64,000 bases of DNA from Monilinia fructicola (taxonomy: Eukaryota > Ascomycota > Leotiomycetes > Helotiales > Sclerotiniaceae): NCBI GenBank assembly GCA_008692225.1, contig VICG01000013.1, forward strand, positions 992,001 to 1,056,000. Reading direction: 5' to 3'. The notes below the pieces were generated by a model, which saw only the letters and a list, made by a program, of their open reading frames with translations, did no database searches and was not told the origin of the DNA. The position numbers and the translations under genes were made by a program. Within the stretch, counting starts at the first letter, position 1, and every line of letters starts with the position of its first letter. This document shows, one piece after another, positions 52,901-63,687 of this stretch.

Positions 52901-55738
52901 CAGCTAAACATAATCAGGACCGGGCTACCGACCAAAACTTATCAACTAATAAGTACAAACTAGAGAACTCTTTGCATAAATCTGATTATCGAGAGTTCGA
53001 TGTATGGCAGTAGATTCATATGATCATCTCAAAGCACTCTCAGGACCTATCGGCTTTAAAAAGGGAAGCGCAGACGGATAGAGAGCTCGCTAGTCTTGAG
53101 GCGTGACTCAGCATCAAAGTTGGAATCAGATGAGTAAATAGTATGTTAGTGAATTTTTCCGCTCCTCCGCTCCTCCGATCGAAAGATATATTTTTGATGC
53201 GAGTATTTGAGGACACATTAGTTAGAACTCGAAGAATGCGGATATAATAAGAATGAAGGGAATTCCAGTATTCCAACACTCTTGAGTGATGCACATTGTC
53301 ACAATCCATACTAACGCAAGTGATATCCTAAGATACAGTATTGGTACTGTATGAAAGGTCTGCCCAGGTGAAGATCGGTAATCATAATACGGACTTAGAG
53401 CACTCCAATCACTGCCTCACATCACCTTAATTTAGTCTCGCCATATCATACCATCTTTAATGCCATTGTACGCCATCACACCACTGCCACACCCCGGCAC
53501 TCTGTCATCATTATTCCGGTAATCCGCTCCCCGAATCACGAAAGATTTGCCTTGCAAACGCCATAAGAAAGCTCTGTATCTAGTCATCTTCTGCAACTAA
53601 TATTCTATCTCAAGCCACCGAACAGAGAACGATTGCGACTTCGGTAGATCTGGAAATTGATCATGGAAGGCAAGAAGCAGAGCTCAAACATCAGAAAGAG
53701 GAGCAAAGTATCACTCAATGTTGAAAAATTGCAAACCATCATGGTAACAGAACTAGACATGATGAACTAAGTCCAAGATAGCGACGTAGAGCTCGCGACA
53801 TAGAACTCACGGCGCAGATAGGAAAAAAAGTATATTTGACACAAAAATACTTTTTTATCGCTTAAGCATACTCAAAACGAAGTGTAGAAATAAGCAGTCA
53901 GAGATTTGGTGGAAGAGTACATATTGTCTCCTAAAGCAACAAGGTTATACTAGAGTAGAGCAAATGTATAGGCCAACTACAAGCTCCTCGACTATGCAGG
54001 CTTCGACCCAAGCTTCAACTGATTATCAGCAAGTGCCGGGATAAAATTTACATAGTCATTCCCATAATTCTCATTGCTCTTCTCTCATCTCATCTAATAT
54101 GCTTCGTCGCACCTTTCAGTACCATTGCCATTATTTCAATGACCGTTAACTCCCAAGGTATTGCCGTCATTTATCAGATCCCCGCATCTATTGTCAGATG
54201 AGAACCAAATCTTCCAAAATCCCAATACAGGTACCTACCAACTGAAGCCCCAACGCGAGAGATACCAACAACGCACCCTCTATCCTAACCCGAGACAGAC
54301 ATCCAAAGCTAGCGATAGATCAACCCATCATACAAAAATACAGAATGAAATCACCCATTCCCCGAAGAGATCCTCTCGCTCAACTCCCCCTCTCCCCCTT
54401 CCCTTCCATACAACATAAAACTTCACTCACCGAAGACACACTCTCCGCACCACAGCTCTCCATTTTTCCACCTCTTGCACATACACTTCGCTACCAACAC
54501 CCAACGACGCTCATCAACCACACAGTATATGAAAGACTGGTATCCCGATGCCAAGCTAGAACCCTTGTTTCTGCGTCAAAAGTCAACAATCAAGCGACAG
54601 ATTCTCGGGCCACGTCATACAGGATGAAAAGCCAGAGGTTCAAGATCTGGTGTCGTGCGAGTGTATCACAGCCAATGCTGCTGCTACCGCCGTCAAAATC
54701 ACCATCACTATACCATCATCACCATTTAAATTCGTCATAAAACCCACCCTCGCATCCCCAACCCCCACCCCCTCCCACAACATCCCCATGCCCTCACCAT
54801 CGAAGCATACTCGATCAACCAACTCCCCATCACCGTAATCTCCGCTAAGCCCACCCACACAAACCTTTCAAGAATCCGCAGGAAATCACTATACATAACA
54901 CCAAGACAAGACGAACCGAGACAAAAAAGCAAGAAGAGCAGGTGACGTAGGATCATAGGCATTTCTCTCACTTGATTCCCCAATACAGTTTTACCCGAGG
55001 TGTGAATGAAATAGTGAATGAATGGCAGGCCGTCGAAACCCATGGAGTATATATTTGAGACTCAACAGTTGGCATCGAGATAGGTGACCTTTTCATGTAT
55101 CCCTGCCATCAGATTCACTTGTCATTGACGAGGGGCGTACGCATTCTTCGCTCACATGGTGATGTTCACCAATCGCCTCGTACTTCATTAGACATCGCAA
55201 CTTCGCTCCCAAATGCAGAACCGAGAATTAGACGTTGTGAATTTCCACTTTTATTTATATATCACCACTTCCTAACCCCAATTTCAAGCTAATCGCCCCA
55301 CACAAAAAACCTCTCGTACCGACCTTCTTCTCTGCATTCCTATATCCACATTACCATCGTCGATTTTAAAACATTTTCAATTTTATGTACGAAGGGACCA
55401 CCCCCACCCCCGTTCTTTATTCGCGAATCCTTCGTCCACATCTTGAAGCTCGAGCTCGAGCTCTATCCATACTATGAATGTCCAAACCCAGCAATATGGG
55501 GAATCACGTAAAACAAAGAAATAGAATTCGATTCGCTACTGAAGAGACACAGAAGGGGGAAAATATCATAAAAAAAAAGACTGGAAAACCCGAAGAAACC
55601 TCCCCAAAACTCCCATCTGTATAATATGAAAAGTAGGGTATGCCTGAACAAGCCAAGAGTATTTTCTTGCTAAGAAGGGTGAGAGAACATTGGCGAGAGG
55701 AGAACTATAGGGAGTAGTGGCGCATTCTTCGAAACTTC

Positions 55739-57195
55739 TTACTCCCTCATTTTGACATAATTCGAAGGAAAGATACCCGATCGTCCGTTAAGAGTACCGG
55801 TCCTAAGGTGCGACAGATTAGCCTCGGTTGCTCATCTCTTGCGCCATATACTCCTATCATATGCCAAAAGATGAAATAAACATATACTTACCACCAATCT
55901 TCATCACTCTCCGTCTTTTTTGTAACCGTAATAATATCGCCCTTCTTGAACCCCAAATCTCCCGGTTGATCCGCATCGAACGTAAATTGCGCAACCGCCT
56001 CATTACTCCTCAAATTGCCTGTTTTTGGTTGGAACTTTGGTTTTGGTGCGGCGGGTCTACCCGGTCCGATTTTTCCACTTCCACTTCCACCAAATTGACT
56101 TGAAGGATTGCGCGGAGAATCTGTATATACATAATCATCTTCAAATGCGGTTCCAGATCTTGCTCTTGTTTCATTGTTAGAGGGTCTGTCATAAATATCA
56201 TCGGTCCATGTATTCGCTCGTTTGGGACGAGAACTGTCGATATAATCATCATCGTTTCCTAAACTTGCGCCTCGATCTCTTCGTGTACCTTCTCCATATG
56301 CATTTCCTCTTTTCCCTTCCCATACCACGTCGTCGTGTCGTTCGTCATAAACAGGTACGTCATTATAAGTTCCATCACCAAGACCCTGGCCCGTGAAAAC
56401 TCTCGAGTTCAACACAGACATAAGTGGTTGCGCTGCTGGCGGTGCTCTAACCGCTCCTCCAAGCAACTCCGCAGCCGTAAATCTTCTTCCGTATAATTTC
56501 TCATTCGCATCCCTTCGCTCGATAATTGCGCTTCCTTCGATACTGACACCGGCGAAAAGTCCCTTCGTCTTACTATAACTGAAGACACCGGCTACACCCT
56601 TCATACTTGCAGCTCCGGCTGCCTCGGCATTTCGTCCTACTGGTCCAGCTGCCACACTAACATTTCCACCTAGCGTGAGCGAACCAGCTTGTGAAAAGGA
56701 GCGCACAGCAGCGGCATCGTTAAGAATGAAAACGAAATCTGTAAGCTCGAAACCGATTTGTCCGCCAACTCCGGCGCCACCGATACCGATTGCTGAGGGA
56801 GCGGACCATGAATTATCGGAAAGTCGAGCTACTACTACACCATTACCATAGCGACCGGAACCGAGGAATCCAGCTTTGAGAACAGTAACGATTGCGAGAC
56901 CCTGATGTTGAAGAGAATATTAGTGAGTGAAGGGAGATGGCGAAAGGAGGAGGAGGAACCTTTGCTTGCGCGAGGATGTGTGGTGGAATGATCTTATCGG
57001 CACCGAAAGCTTGTTTTGGATCGATAAAAGAGGTTAAAATCTTTGCACATTTTTTGCACTCCGCTGGTGAAAGGGGAGATGTCAGCTTAGTTGTTCTGTC
57101 TTGTAGTTGAATGATACCATATCGGCCAGCCAAGAGAATGTTGGAAACTTACACGCCATAGACGAAGGAAGCGGGTTATTAATTCCTAATGGCAT
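55739..57195 (-). CDS. YSC84: SYLF (Ysc84) and SH3 domain protein, Lsb3/Ysc84 type
   Basis: Actin-patch protein acting in endocytosis; in yeast the SYLF domain binds actin and phosphoinositides, and the SH3 domain binds Las17/WASP partners. Four exons (57195-57153, 57063-56960, 56901-55892, 55802-55739) encode 406 residues. After MPLGINNPLPSSMASECKKC the SYLF domain covers residues about 10-225: DPKQAFGADKIIP, GLAIVTVLKAGFLGSGRYG, GGQIGFELTDFVFILN, GPVGRNAEA and GLFAGVSIEGS. A charged, Ser-rich linker follows. The C-terminal SH3 starts at AQFTFDADQPGDLGFKKGD, continues to SDEDWWTGTLNGRSG and ends at FPSNYVKMRE, the last 21 codons coming from the final exon. The second intron uses a weak GTTCCT donor, required by frame. 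It is divergent from the SFT1 gene. Confidence 0.93.
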
Positions 57196-58175
57196 CTTGA
57201 GGTGTTATGCGTAGAATACTAATGTATGTGTAGGTGCGATGAGCTTGCGCTGAAGCTCTGATCGGATCGTTTGTCTAGATATGTATGTGTGTGTGTGTAT
57301 GTGTGTGTGTGTGTGTGTGTCTTTTGTATGTATTGGACTTGTCTATGTCGGCTGTGTTACATTCGCGAACTCGGAATTACTCGTGGGATATTTGGTGATA
57401 TAAAGTAGTGTGGCGGGGTCACAGTGGATTCAACTACTGTACCTACCAGGTCCTGATTCTAATTAACCTTATCCCGTGGTCAGTGGTCACCTTGACGACG
57501 TATTCGCGCCTGTGAATGGATTCCTTCAAACTTTATGGATATTCTAGATGATTGCAGTAATAATAATTATACGAGTACCTAGGTATCTAACCAATATCTC
57601 ATGAGCCTCGTGAACCCTCACAAAGATTAAGATCAGAATTAGAAAAATGTTCCGAAAGGTCCGATCATACCTACAGTAGTAGTTCTACCATGCACTCCCA
57701 TCTTTGGACAAGTATCCAAGTACAGAGTAGAATTGACTAATCAGATATTCAGAACCCGTTAACCTGGCCGTTGACGTCGTGGAGTTCGAATGATGCGCAG
57801 GATCAGCTGTCGGATGAGTTGTGGCTGTGTTATAGAGTTAATTAGATCAGCCACACACTTGTGCAGCATTATACCTTCTGGGTTAATCACTTCTGAATGA
57901 ACACAAAGCTGCGACAAAGTACCCAGAACATACAGTCTAAGAGTTGAATGAGCGGCGAGAATAAACAATACAACCAAGTTAATTCTCATACCAAGGATAA
58001 TATCACTTCGACTGCGAGCCTCCGATATTGGACAGTTGAAGTTGGCTCTCTCTCTCTCTGGCTCTCTCGGACAAAGAGATTCCTCCACATCCATCCAAGC
58101 ATTACAGTCTCGGCATAGCATCATCTACTACCATACCCTCCCATCTCCAATCAATCCACATTCAAAGCCTCCACA
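57196..58175. promoter_or_regulatory. Shared divergent promoter region of YSC84-type and SFT1-type genes
   Basis: The two start codons are 980 bp apart in opposite directions, so both promoters lie here. It contains a GT microsatellite (57284-57322) and a CT-rich stretch (58045-58065) close to the SNARE start. A minus-strand frame at 57759-58124 shows no domain and would overlap the SNARE 5' UTR. No specific factor site is claimed. Confidence 0.55.
57284..57322. repeat. GT dinucleotide array
   Basis: GT repeats with two interruptions, about 90-130 bp upstream of the YSC84-type start codon, so probably in its 5' UTR or core promoter. Confidence 0.9.
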
Positions 58176-58542
58176 ATGTCTGATGCATACGAGCGCGAAC
58201 GTCAAAATAACTCTCGTCTCAATGAATTATCAGCAAAGGTATCTGCGCTGAGAGGCGTTACGGTGGATATATATGATAATGCTAGAGCGCAGGATGTTAT
58301 TGACAATACTGTGCGTGCTTATTTCTCCCTCTTCCCCCTCTTCCCCGCGATAACGAACAAATACTAATATTGCCCGGAAATAGTCTGATACCTTCTCTAG
58401 CATGTCCTCCTCTCTCAAAGGATCCGCCTCGCGCTTAGGCCGGATGGCCTCTTCGGGGAATAAAGTCGCCATATTGAAACTAAGCGGGATGATTGTTGGG
58501 AGTGTGCTGATTTTGTGGTTTCTGTGGGGGTTGTTCGTCTGA
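58176..58542 (+). CDS. SFT1: Golgi SNARE, Sft1/Bet1 type
   Basis: Tail-anchored Qc-type SNARE expected in intra-Golgi retrograde fusion. Two exons (58176-58310 and 58384-58542) around a 73-nt intron with a GTGCGT donor give 97 residues, the same length as yeast Sft1. Residues about 10-73 form the heptad-repeat SNARE helix (NNSRLNELSAKVSALRGVT, IYDNARAQDVIDNT, DTFSSMSSSLKGSASRLGR). Residues about 77-97 are a hydrophobic anchor (ILKLSGMIVGSVLILWFLWG) with almost nothing after it, as in tail-anchored proteins. The start is the first ATG, MSDAYERER. The alternative is Bet1 itself, a close relative; the length and the short linker before the anchor favour Sft1. It lies among other trafficking genes. 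Confidence 0.85.
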
Positions 58543-59100
58543 ATGATGGGCGGAAAGCTTTATGTCGGGGAATAGGCGGAGATGAAACAGACGTGAGAGG
58601 ATTGGGAAATACGAAATTCTGGATTAATGAACCCAGAACAAGAATAGCAATGTGGCCTGGTAGTTACATTACATCTTGAAGAGGTTCTGGAAAACAGATA
58701 GAGAATAAGGAGCAAGAGGCAGGGACAGGGACAGAAGCAGAGATGCGAGACCAAAAGACTGTATTATATGTACGGACAGGACACTGGTAGATATATTGCA
58801 CGGCGATTTTAGCATTGTGATTGGCGTTAAGGGGTGCATATACTTTACGGATGAATGGATCACTTGTTATTGCTTGGATGGAAGTTGGAACACACATATA
58901 TGCGAGAATTTCATAGAAACAATTAAATTGGAACGAGGAACTAAAATCATCTGTCATTTATAGGATATCTATGTTCATGTCATTTCCCATCAATCCATCC
59001 ATGTCCATATAGCCTCTCCACCTCCATGTTCCATATATCCTCTCCAAATTCACATTCTTGCCTCCTCTGCTTCACACCCCACTGCATTTATATAATATTA
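58543..59100. other. Convergent intergenic region
   Basis: The 3' flanks of the SNARE gene (plus) and the ArfGAP gene (minus) meet in this 558 bp. No gene or strong hairpin is seen. Confidence 0.5.
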
Positions 59101-60849
59101 TCACTCCCAAACGTTCGAAAACAAATCCTCTCCACCTGATGAGAAACCACCAGCGGATTTTCCGGACCCAGAAGTTGCGTTCGCGGCTGGCGCAGGGGCT
59201 GCACTACTCCAACCTCCGAAATCATCATCTACCGCAACTTTTGGGGGACTAGCCATTGTATTGAAACTGCCTCCAGAACCAGGTACTATACTCTGGCTCG
59301 ATAGCCCTCCCCAACCACCAAAATCCCCAGCGGTATTTTGGACCGGCGGCGCAGCTTTAGGGAGTGAAGGACTAGTTTTGGCTGAGCTACCCCAAGCATC
59401 GTTTGAGCCCCATGCGTCAGTACTACCCCAAGCGTTACTCATGGCAGGTGCTGCTGGAGGAGATTTCTGTGCTGTGGCAGTTGGGCTTGAAAGATTGAAG
59501 ACGGACGATTGAATGGGTGGCGATGCGATTGTTTGTTTAGGTGGTGCTGCATTTTGTACAGAAGGGGTGGAGAAATCGAATAGGTCTCCTAATGAAGAGC
59601 TTGCATTTGTGGATTGCGGAACTGGAGATTGACCTGGCGCTGAGTCAAAGGCTCCGAATCCACTCGAAGAGCTAAATGTGCGGGACACCTGTGAAGGCGC
59701 AGGTGCAGCTTTTGGCTTCGAGTCAAAAAATCCGCCGCCGCTAAGTGGTGGAGAGGAAACCTGGCCCCCGGAGGGTGCTGATCGGTGGCTGGAGAGATTC
59801 CCTAAGTTGGAGAAGGCTGAAGGTTTTGGAGCTGGTGGAGATGTAGAATTCGAAAAACTCAAGCTACTAAACGCATCGTTCAGACCTCCAAATGTAGAAT
59901 GTTGTGGCGATTGCTGTGGTGCGGCTTGCATACCACCGAAAGACCCGGACGATGCATGTGACACCTGTTGCTGCACTTGAGGACGAGGGGCAGATGCATA
60001 GAGCGATAGAATCGATTGTTTCAAATCAGGTCTGGACTGAGTTCCTGATGCGGGCGCGGCACTCGATTGTCGACTGGGAGGAGCTGCTTCGGTTCCGAAG
60101 AAGTCTAATCCCAAGAGGGAGTCCGCCGGTTTCGTTTGTTTGGGAGGGGCGGGCTCTGACTTTGGTGGAGGTCTTGCAGGTCCTGGACCCGCAGTGCTCG
60201 CTCTCGGAGGTGGTCCAATATCATCACCAAAGAGATCTCGTTGTGGGGGAGCGCTGACCGGGGTTGAGGCTTTACTAGGTGGAGCAGTCCTTTGTGATGT
60301 CGATCTCTCGAGGTTGTGTTTCTCTTTGACGAGCCCAAGGGGTATGTCATCGTCTCCGTCGACATCCAAAGTTGAGGGGTCCGGAATTGGTCCATCCATA
60401 ACCCATCTCTTTGAATCGTATTTCGTTCTGATAAAGTTCTCAATTTTGGCTTCGGATGGTACGTGGCCTGGAGCCAGCTTTGCCTCCCAATACTTATTTG
60501 CCCTAGCATTTCCCCATTTCAATACACTTTGTACCTGTTCGTCTGTCCAAGAGTCCAAATCAACCGATTTTACTCGGCTTATATGTGTTCCCATTCCACG
60601 ATGTATTCCCGAACATCTTATACACATGAATACTCCCAAATTCCAGCTTGCCCATCTTGGATCTGTTGGTTCAAAATGAAGTATCAGCACCTTGCGCACA
60701 CAGCGACCGCAAATATACCGATGGAACTCACGCTTATTCCTTTTGCAATCACAGCAGACTTTATTACACTCGAGTTTTAAAAGGCTCTTGATGGTTTGGG
60801 TGTTCTGCGCAATACGCTCAGCCTGAGGATTTGCTGGCCTGCGCGACAT
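59101..60849 (-). CDS. AGE2: ArfGAP zinc-finger protein, Age2/SMAP type
   Basis: GTPase-activating protein for Arf GTPases, probably at the trans-Golgi/endosome. Two exons (60849-60732 and 60662-59101) encode 559 residues. Residues about 15-130 are the ArfGAP domain. The zinc finger is C-x2-C-x16-C-x2-C (CCDC ... CIRC), joined exactly across the intron. WASWNLGVF, then GIHRGMGTHISRVKS with the catalytic arginine, and DSWTDEQ follow. The rest is a long, low-complexity tail rich in Ser, Pro, Ala and Gly, with DAWGSNDAWGSS-like repeats near the end and no further domain, as in Age2. The start MSRRPANPQAERIAQNTQ matches the family; the frame stays open upstream to 61080, but that extension has no domain character. 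The intron (60663-60731) is 69 nt, in frame and lacks stops. Confidence 0.92.
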   Translation of the reverse strand: MSRRPANPQAERIAQNTQTIKSLLKLECNKVCCDCKRNKREFHRYICGRCVRKVLILHFEPTDPRWASWNLGVFMCIRCSGIHRGMGTHISRVKSVDLDSWTDEQVQSVLKWGNARANKYWEAKLAPGHVPSEAKIENFIRTKYDSKRWVMDGPIPDPSTLDVDGDDDIPLGLVKEKHNLERSTSQRTAPPSKASTPVSAPPQRDLFGDDIGPPPRASTAGPGPARPPPKSEPAPPKQTKPADSLLGLDFFGTEAAPPSRQSSAAPASGTQSRPDLKQSILSLYASAPRPQVQQQVSHASSGSFGGMQAAPQQSPQHSTFGGLNDAFSSLSFSNSTSPPAPKPSAFSNLGNLSSHRSAPSGGQVSSPPLSGGGFFDSKPKAAPAPSQVSRTFSSSSGFGAFDSAPGQSPVPQSTNASSSLGDLFDFSTPSVQNAAPPKQTIASPPIQSSVFNLSSPTATAQKSPPAAPAMSNAWGSTDAWGSNDAWGSSAKTSPSLPKAAPPVQNTAGDFGGWGGLSSQSIVPGSGGSFNTMASPPKVAVDDDFGGWSSAAPAPAANATSGSGKSAGGFSSGGEDLFSNVWE

Positions 60850-62932
60850 TCTGAGAAGATTGATCAAATAAGCAGTAGTCAAATGAAATATCAATCTAAT
60901 AAAAATCCTAGCAACAATGATTCCATGTAATGATTTGGAAGATTGTGTCGTGTGTCCTGAATGCTTGGATTGATGTTTGTGACCGAAAGGAGCTTTCACA
61001 ATTCCACACAAAGCGCACAGGCCCAAATAGCTTGGCTTCATGCCCCACACGAATGAATTATGTAACGTGCCTGGTATCAACGTATCTTCTCTGAACTTAC
61101 GACTACTACTGTACTATTACGACTATTATCATTATGGCTACTACCATTACGACTATTATCATTATGACTACTACCATTACGACTACTACCATTACGACTG
61201 CTACCATTACGACTGCTACCATTACGACTGCTACCATTACGACTACTACCATTACAACTACTACCATTACAACTACTACCACTACAACTACTACCATTAC
61301 GACTACCACTACTACTGCTGCTGCTCCTGCTACTATCTACCTTACCTTACTGTCTGGTGTTGACCTTCAATCTCTTCAAGGTTGGATTAGATTGCCAAGT
61401 ACTAACTACAACATACCGATTGCTAGATACGGTACTTCGAGATAGTCTAGACCAAACGTGATATCATATCAGCAATCATCATACACCGTACGATGCATCG
61501 TACATTGATTGCATGATTCATTTCTATAGTTTGCCTTGGCCATTAGCCTGTCACTTGAAAATCTATTGTTGAGACGACAGTTCCTAGAATGTAAGGACCG
61601 GTATTAGCCCTCCTTATCATACAATGGTGAATAGTGTCTGCTGCAGGCTGTAAGCTGGGAGCTAGTACTACCTAAAATGTCATATCCAAAAGTCAAGAAT
61701 CAGGTTGCAACATCCATTGACAGGTCTCAATTCTTATCTAGAGGTGGTCGCCTTCTTGACTCATTGATCAATATGCATGGGCGTTCGTTCTACTAATCCT
61801 TGGTTCTTGAAATTGGTTTCCCATTTTTGAGGCTCTATTGATGGGTTGGGTGGGCAAGAGCTACCTGGTAGCCATCACTTCACAGTCGAGACATCTAAAA
61901 CGTCTACTAAAGGTGCTCTGGTGCCTTTTGCATCAGAACTGCCCTTGATCGAAAACAATGCATGGTATGGGAAGACCTACTCCGTACTGATTCGAAGTCT
62001 TGAAGATCATATTGCCATTACTTACCGCCATATGCATGAATCTCTCTCCATTCGTAGTTTGCCTCTAAAGGACAAAATTCAATCGGCCAAGATGGAAGGA
62101 AAAAGGCTAATTGTGTTACTTTGTCTTTTGAAGGTTCCATCCATATCCTTATTCATGCTCATGTAAGTAAGTGTACAGAGGCTGATCAGAGACGTTTAGC
62201 CAGTTTTCATGTTCATTTTCATGTTCGTTTTCATAGTTTTTAAATAGGCATAGCCTATAGATATGCTATTTCTGTGACAGTAAGAAGCATTTATTTATAT
62301 TTCATACTTTTCTAAATTAACGAGATTATACTGTAAATGCCACGGTCCACGGGTATCTACTCCGTATGGACTGATAAGAGCTACTCCGTAGATTGAATTA
62401 GGTTGATATAAAACCAGTCCACCGGTACTGTAGTAATTCTAATATCCATAGGTATATATATATATATACATACATACATATCCATCTTCATGATTGGACC
62501 TGCAGCCCTCGTTTTGGCTATATTAGGTTAATTTGGTGAAAACAAAGTTCCAGCTCCCCCGGCCACTTTATACATGTACTTGTATTCATCGAAATCAAGG
62601 AATCTGAAGTGGAGCAATCGATCGCTCCAGTACTATGAATTTCCCTACAAGTATTCAAAACTATGAATAGTTAGGTAGTAGGTACTGTACTCAGTGTACT
62701 GTACCTAAATGTCTCTTTGCATTATCAGTACTGTAATTAGTGATAGCACGATCATGAGGCTGGGTAGATTGAGCCTCGTAGCGTGGCGATCGCTAAATCT
62801 GCAGAGTAATACTTGTCAAGGGAGAAGGAAGAAAAAAGAATGACGAAACAATGAACCCCAATCTGTACTCTACTTTAATACATCAAGAAATTTAACTCCA
62901 ATATAGCTTCAAATCTATTATAAATACTCTTC
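60850..62932. other. Divergent intergenic region between ArfGAP and MsrB genes
   Basis: Holds both promoters and a 12-bp-unit minisatellite on the ArfGAP side. TACTCCGTA occurs twice, at 62358-62366 and 62382-62390, and a related TACTCCGTAC lies at 61978-61987. The forward frame at 61846-62166 has no domain and no good start, so it is not called. CT-rich, TATA-like sequence precedes the MsrB start. Confidence 0.5.
61100..61335. repeat. Minisatellite with 12-bp unit (ACTACTACCATT and variants)
   Basis: About 17 copies of a 12-base unit of the form ACKACTACCATT with variants at two positions, ending in ACT/GCT triplets. The unit length keeps every frame open, giving false frames spelling Tyr/His/Asp or Thr repeats on one strand and Val/Met on the other. 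It lies 250 bp upstream of the ArfGAP start codon. Confidence 0.9.
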
Positions 62933-63687
62933 ATGCGTTTCCCAACGTTTCCTACCCTTGTGCGTACTTTCTACACCATCAGCAATTATACCATTTCTCG
63001 CCTCCCGGTAACCCATTACAAAGCCCTTCAACCCATCACTCGAGGAACTGTTTTGAAATCTATGCCAACTATTCCTTTCCTCTCAGCTTTTTTCGGTACC
63101 TCAAACTCTCAAAAGATGTCTTATCCAGTCCAGAAATCGGATGATGAATGGCAGGCCATTCTGTCAAAAGGTCGCTATCCCATTTCCCTCCCCCCCTCTA
63201 CCCTATGTCCCTCTTCCCTTCCCCCCGCTCACGCTCGACTTCTGAGTCTTCCGAACCTATCTCACCCCATATAAACTCACCTAACGATCCCACAGAACAG
63301 TTCCGAGTTCTCCGTAAGCAAGGCACAGAAGCCCCATATGTTGGAAAATACGACAAGCACATGCCGGACTCTGGCGTCTACACTTGTGCTGGTTGCGATG
63401 CCCCTCTCTACAAAGCCTCCCACAAGTTCAAGTCTGGATGCGGATGGCCTGCCTATTTCGATAATATTCCTGGCGCCGTGACGAGACATACGGACAGTAG
63501 CTTAGGCATGCAGAGAACCGAAATCGTATGCGCCAACTGCGGCGGCCATTTGGGGCACGTTTTCAAAGGGGAAGGATACCCGACGCCGACCGATGAAAGA
63601 CACTGTGTCAATAGTGTAAGCATGAAGTTTGCACCTGGAGATGAGGTCGTCGACGGTGCGAAAACGACGGGGGAAAGTAAGGCGTAA
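62933..63687 (+). CDS. msrB: Peptide-methionine (R)-S-oxide reductase MsrB, probably with alternative mitochondrial and cytosolic starts
   Basis: Reduces the R form of methionine sulfoxide in proteins, repairing oxidative damage with thioredoxin. Two exons (62933-63170 and 63296-63687) around a 125-nt intron give 209 residues. The MsrB core begins at DDEWQAILSKEQFRVLRKQG and shows two zinc CxxC pairs (CAGC and CANC). GCGWPAYFDNI, GGHLGHVF and the catalytic RHCVNSVSMKF, with the resolving-type Cys, follow. All key residues are present. The first 61 residues (MRFPTFPTLVRTFYTISNYT and on) are basic and hydroxylated without acidic residues, as in mitochondrial presequences. A second in-frame ATG at 63116 (MSYPVQKSDDEW) would give a core-length cytosolic form. 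The donor GTCGCT is unusual, but frame and homology require it. Confidence 0.92.

Larger units (their letters stand above)
41690..55738. other. 14 kb gene desert
   Basis: Between the Tc1/mariner element and the SYLF/SH3 gene I find no gene. Composition is mostly ordinary rather than RIP-like, except for an A+T-rich patch at about 44130-44480. No frame above about 130 codons shows a domain, and I found no exon series with joinable phases. The longest frames (43483-43878, 46528-47025, 54345-54740) are low complexity or repeat-derived. Microsatellites are listed separately. A slightly G+C-richer block at 47.1-47.9 kb also gives nothing recognisable. Noncoding RNAs, or genes too diverged to see by eye, could be present. 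Confidence 0.5.

Noticed and set aside
54345..54740. 131-codon forward frame starting MKSPIPRRDP
   Set aside because: It is Pro/Ser/His-rich low complexity with no recognisable domain or splice partners, so chance is likely.
57759..58124. 121-codon minus-strand frame between the YSC84-type and SFT1-type genes
   Set aside because: It would overlap the SNARE 5' UTR on the opposite strand, has no domain, and part of it is a simple CT-rich reading.
60850..61080. 77-codon N-terminal extension of the ArfGAP frame
   Set aside because: The MSRRPANPQAERIAQ start at 60849 matches the family. The extension has no domain character and is probably 5' UTR.
61040..61363. Tyr/His/Asp-rich and Thr-rich forward frames and a Val/Met-rich reverse frame
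   Set aside because: They are produced by the 12-bp minisatellite and not supported as genes.
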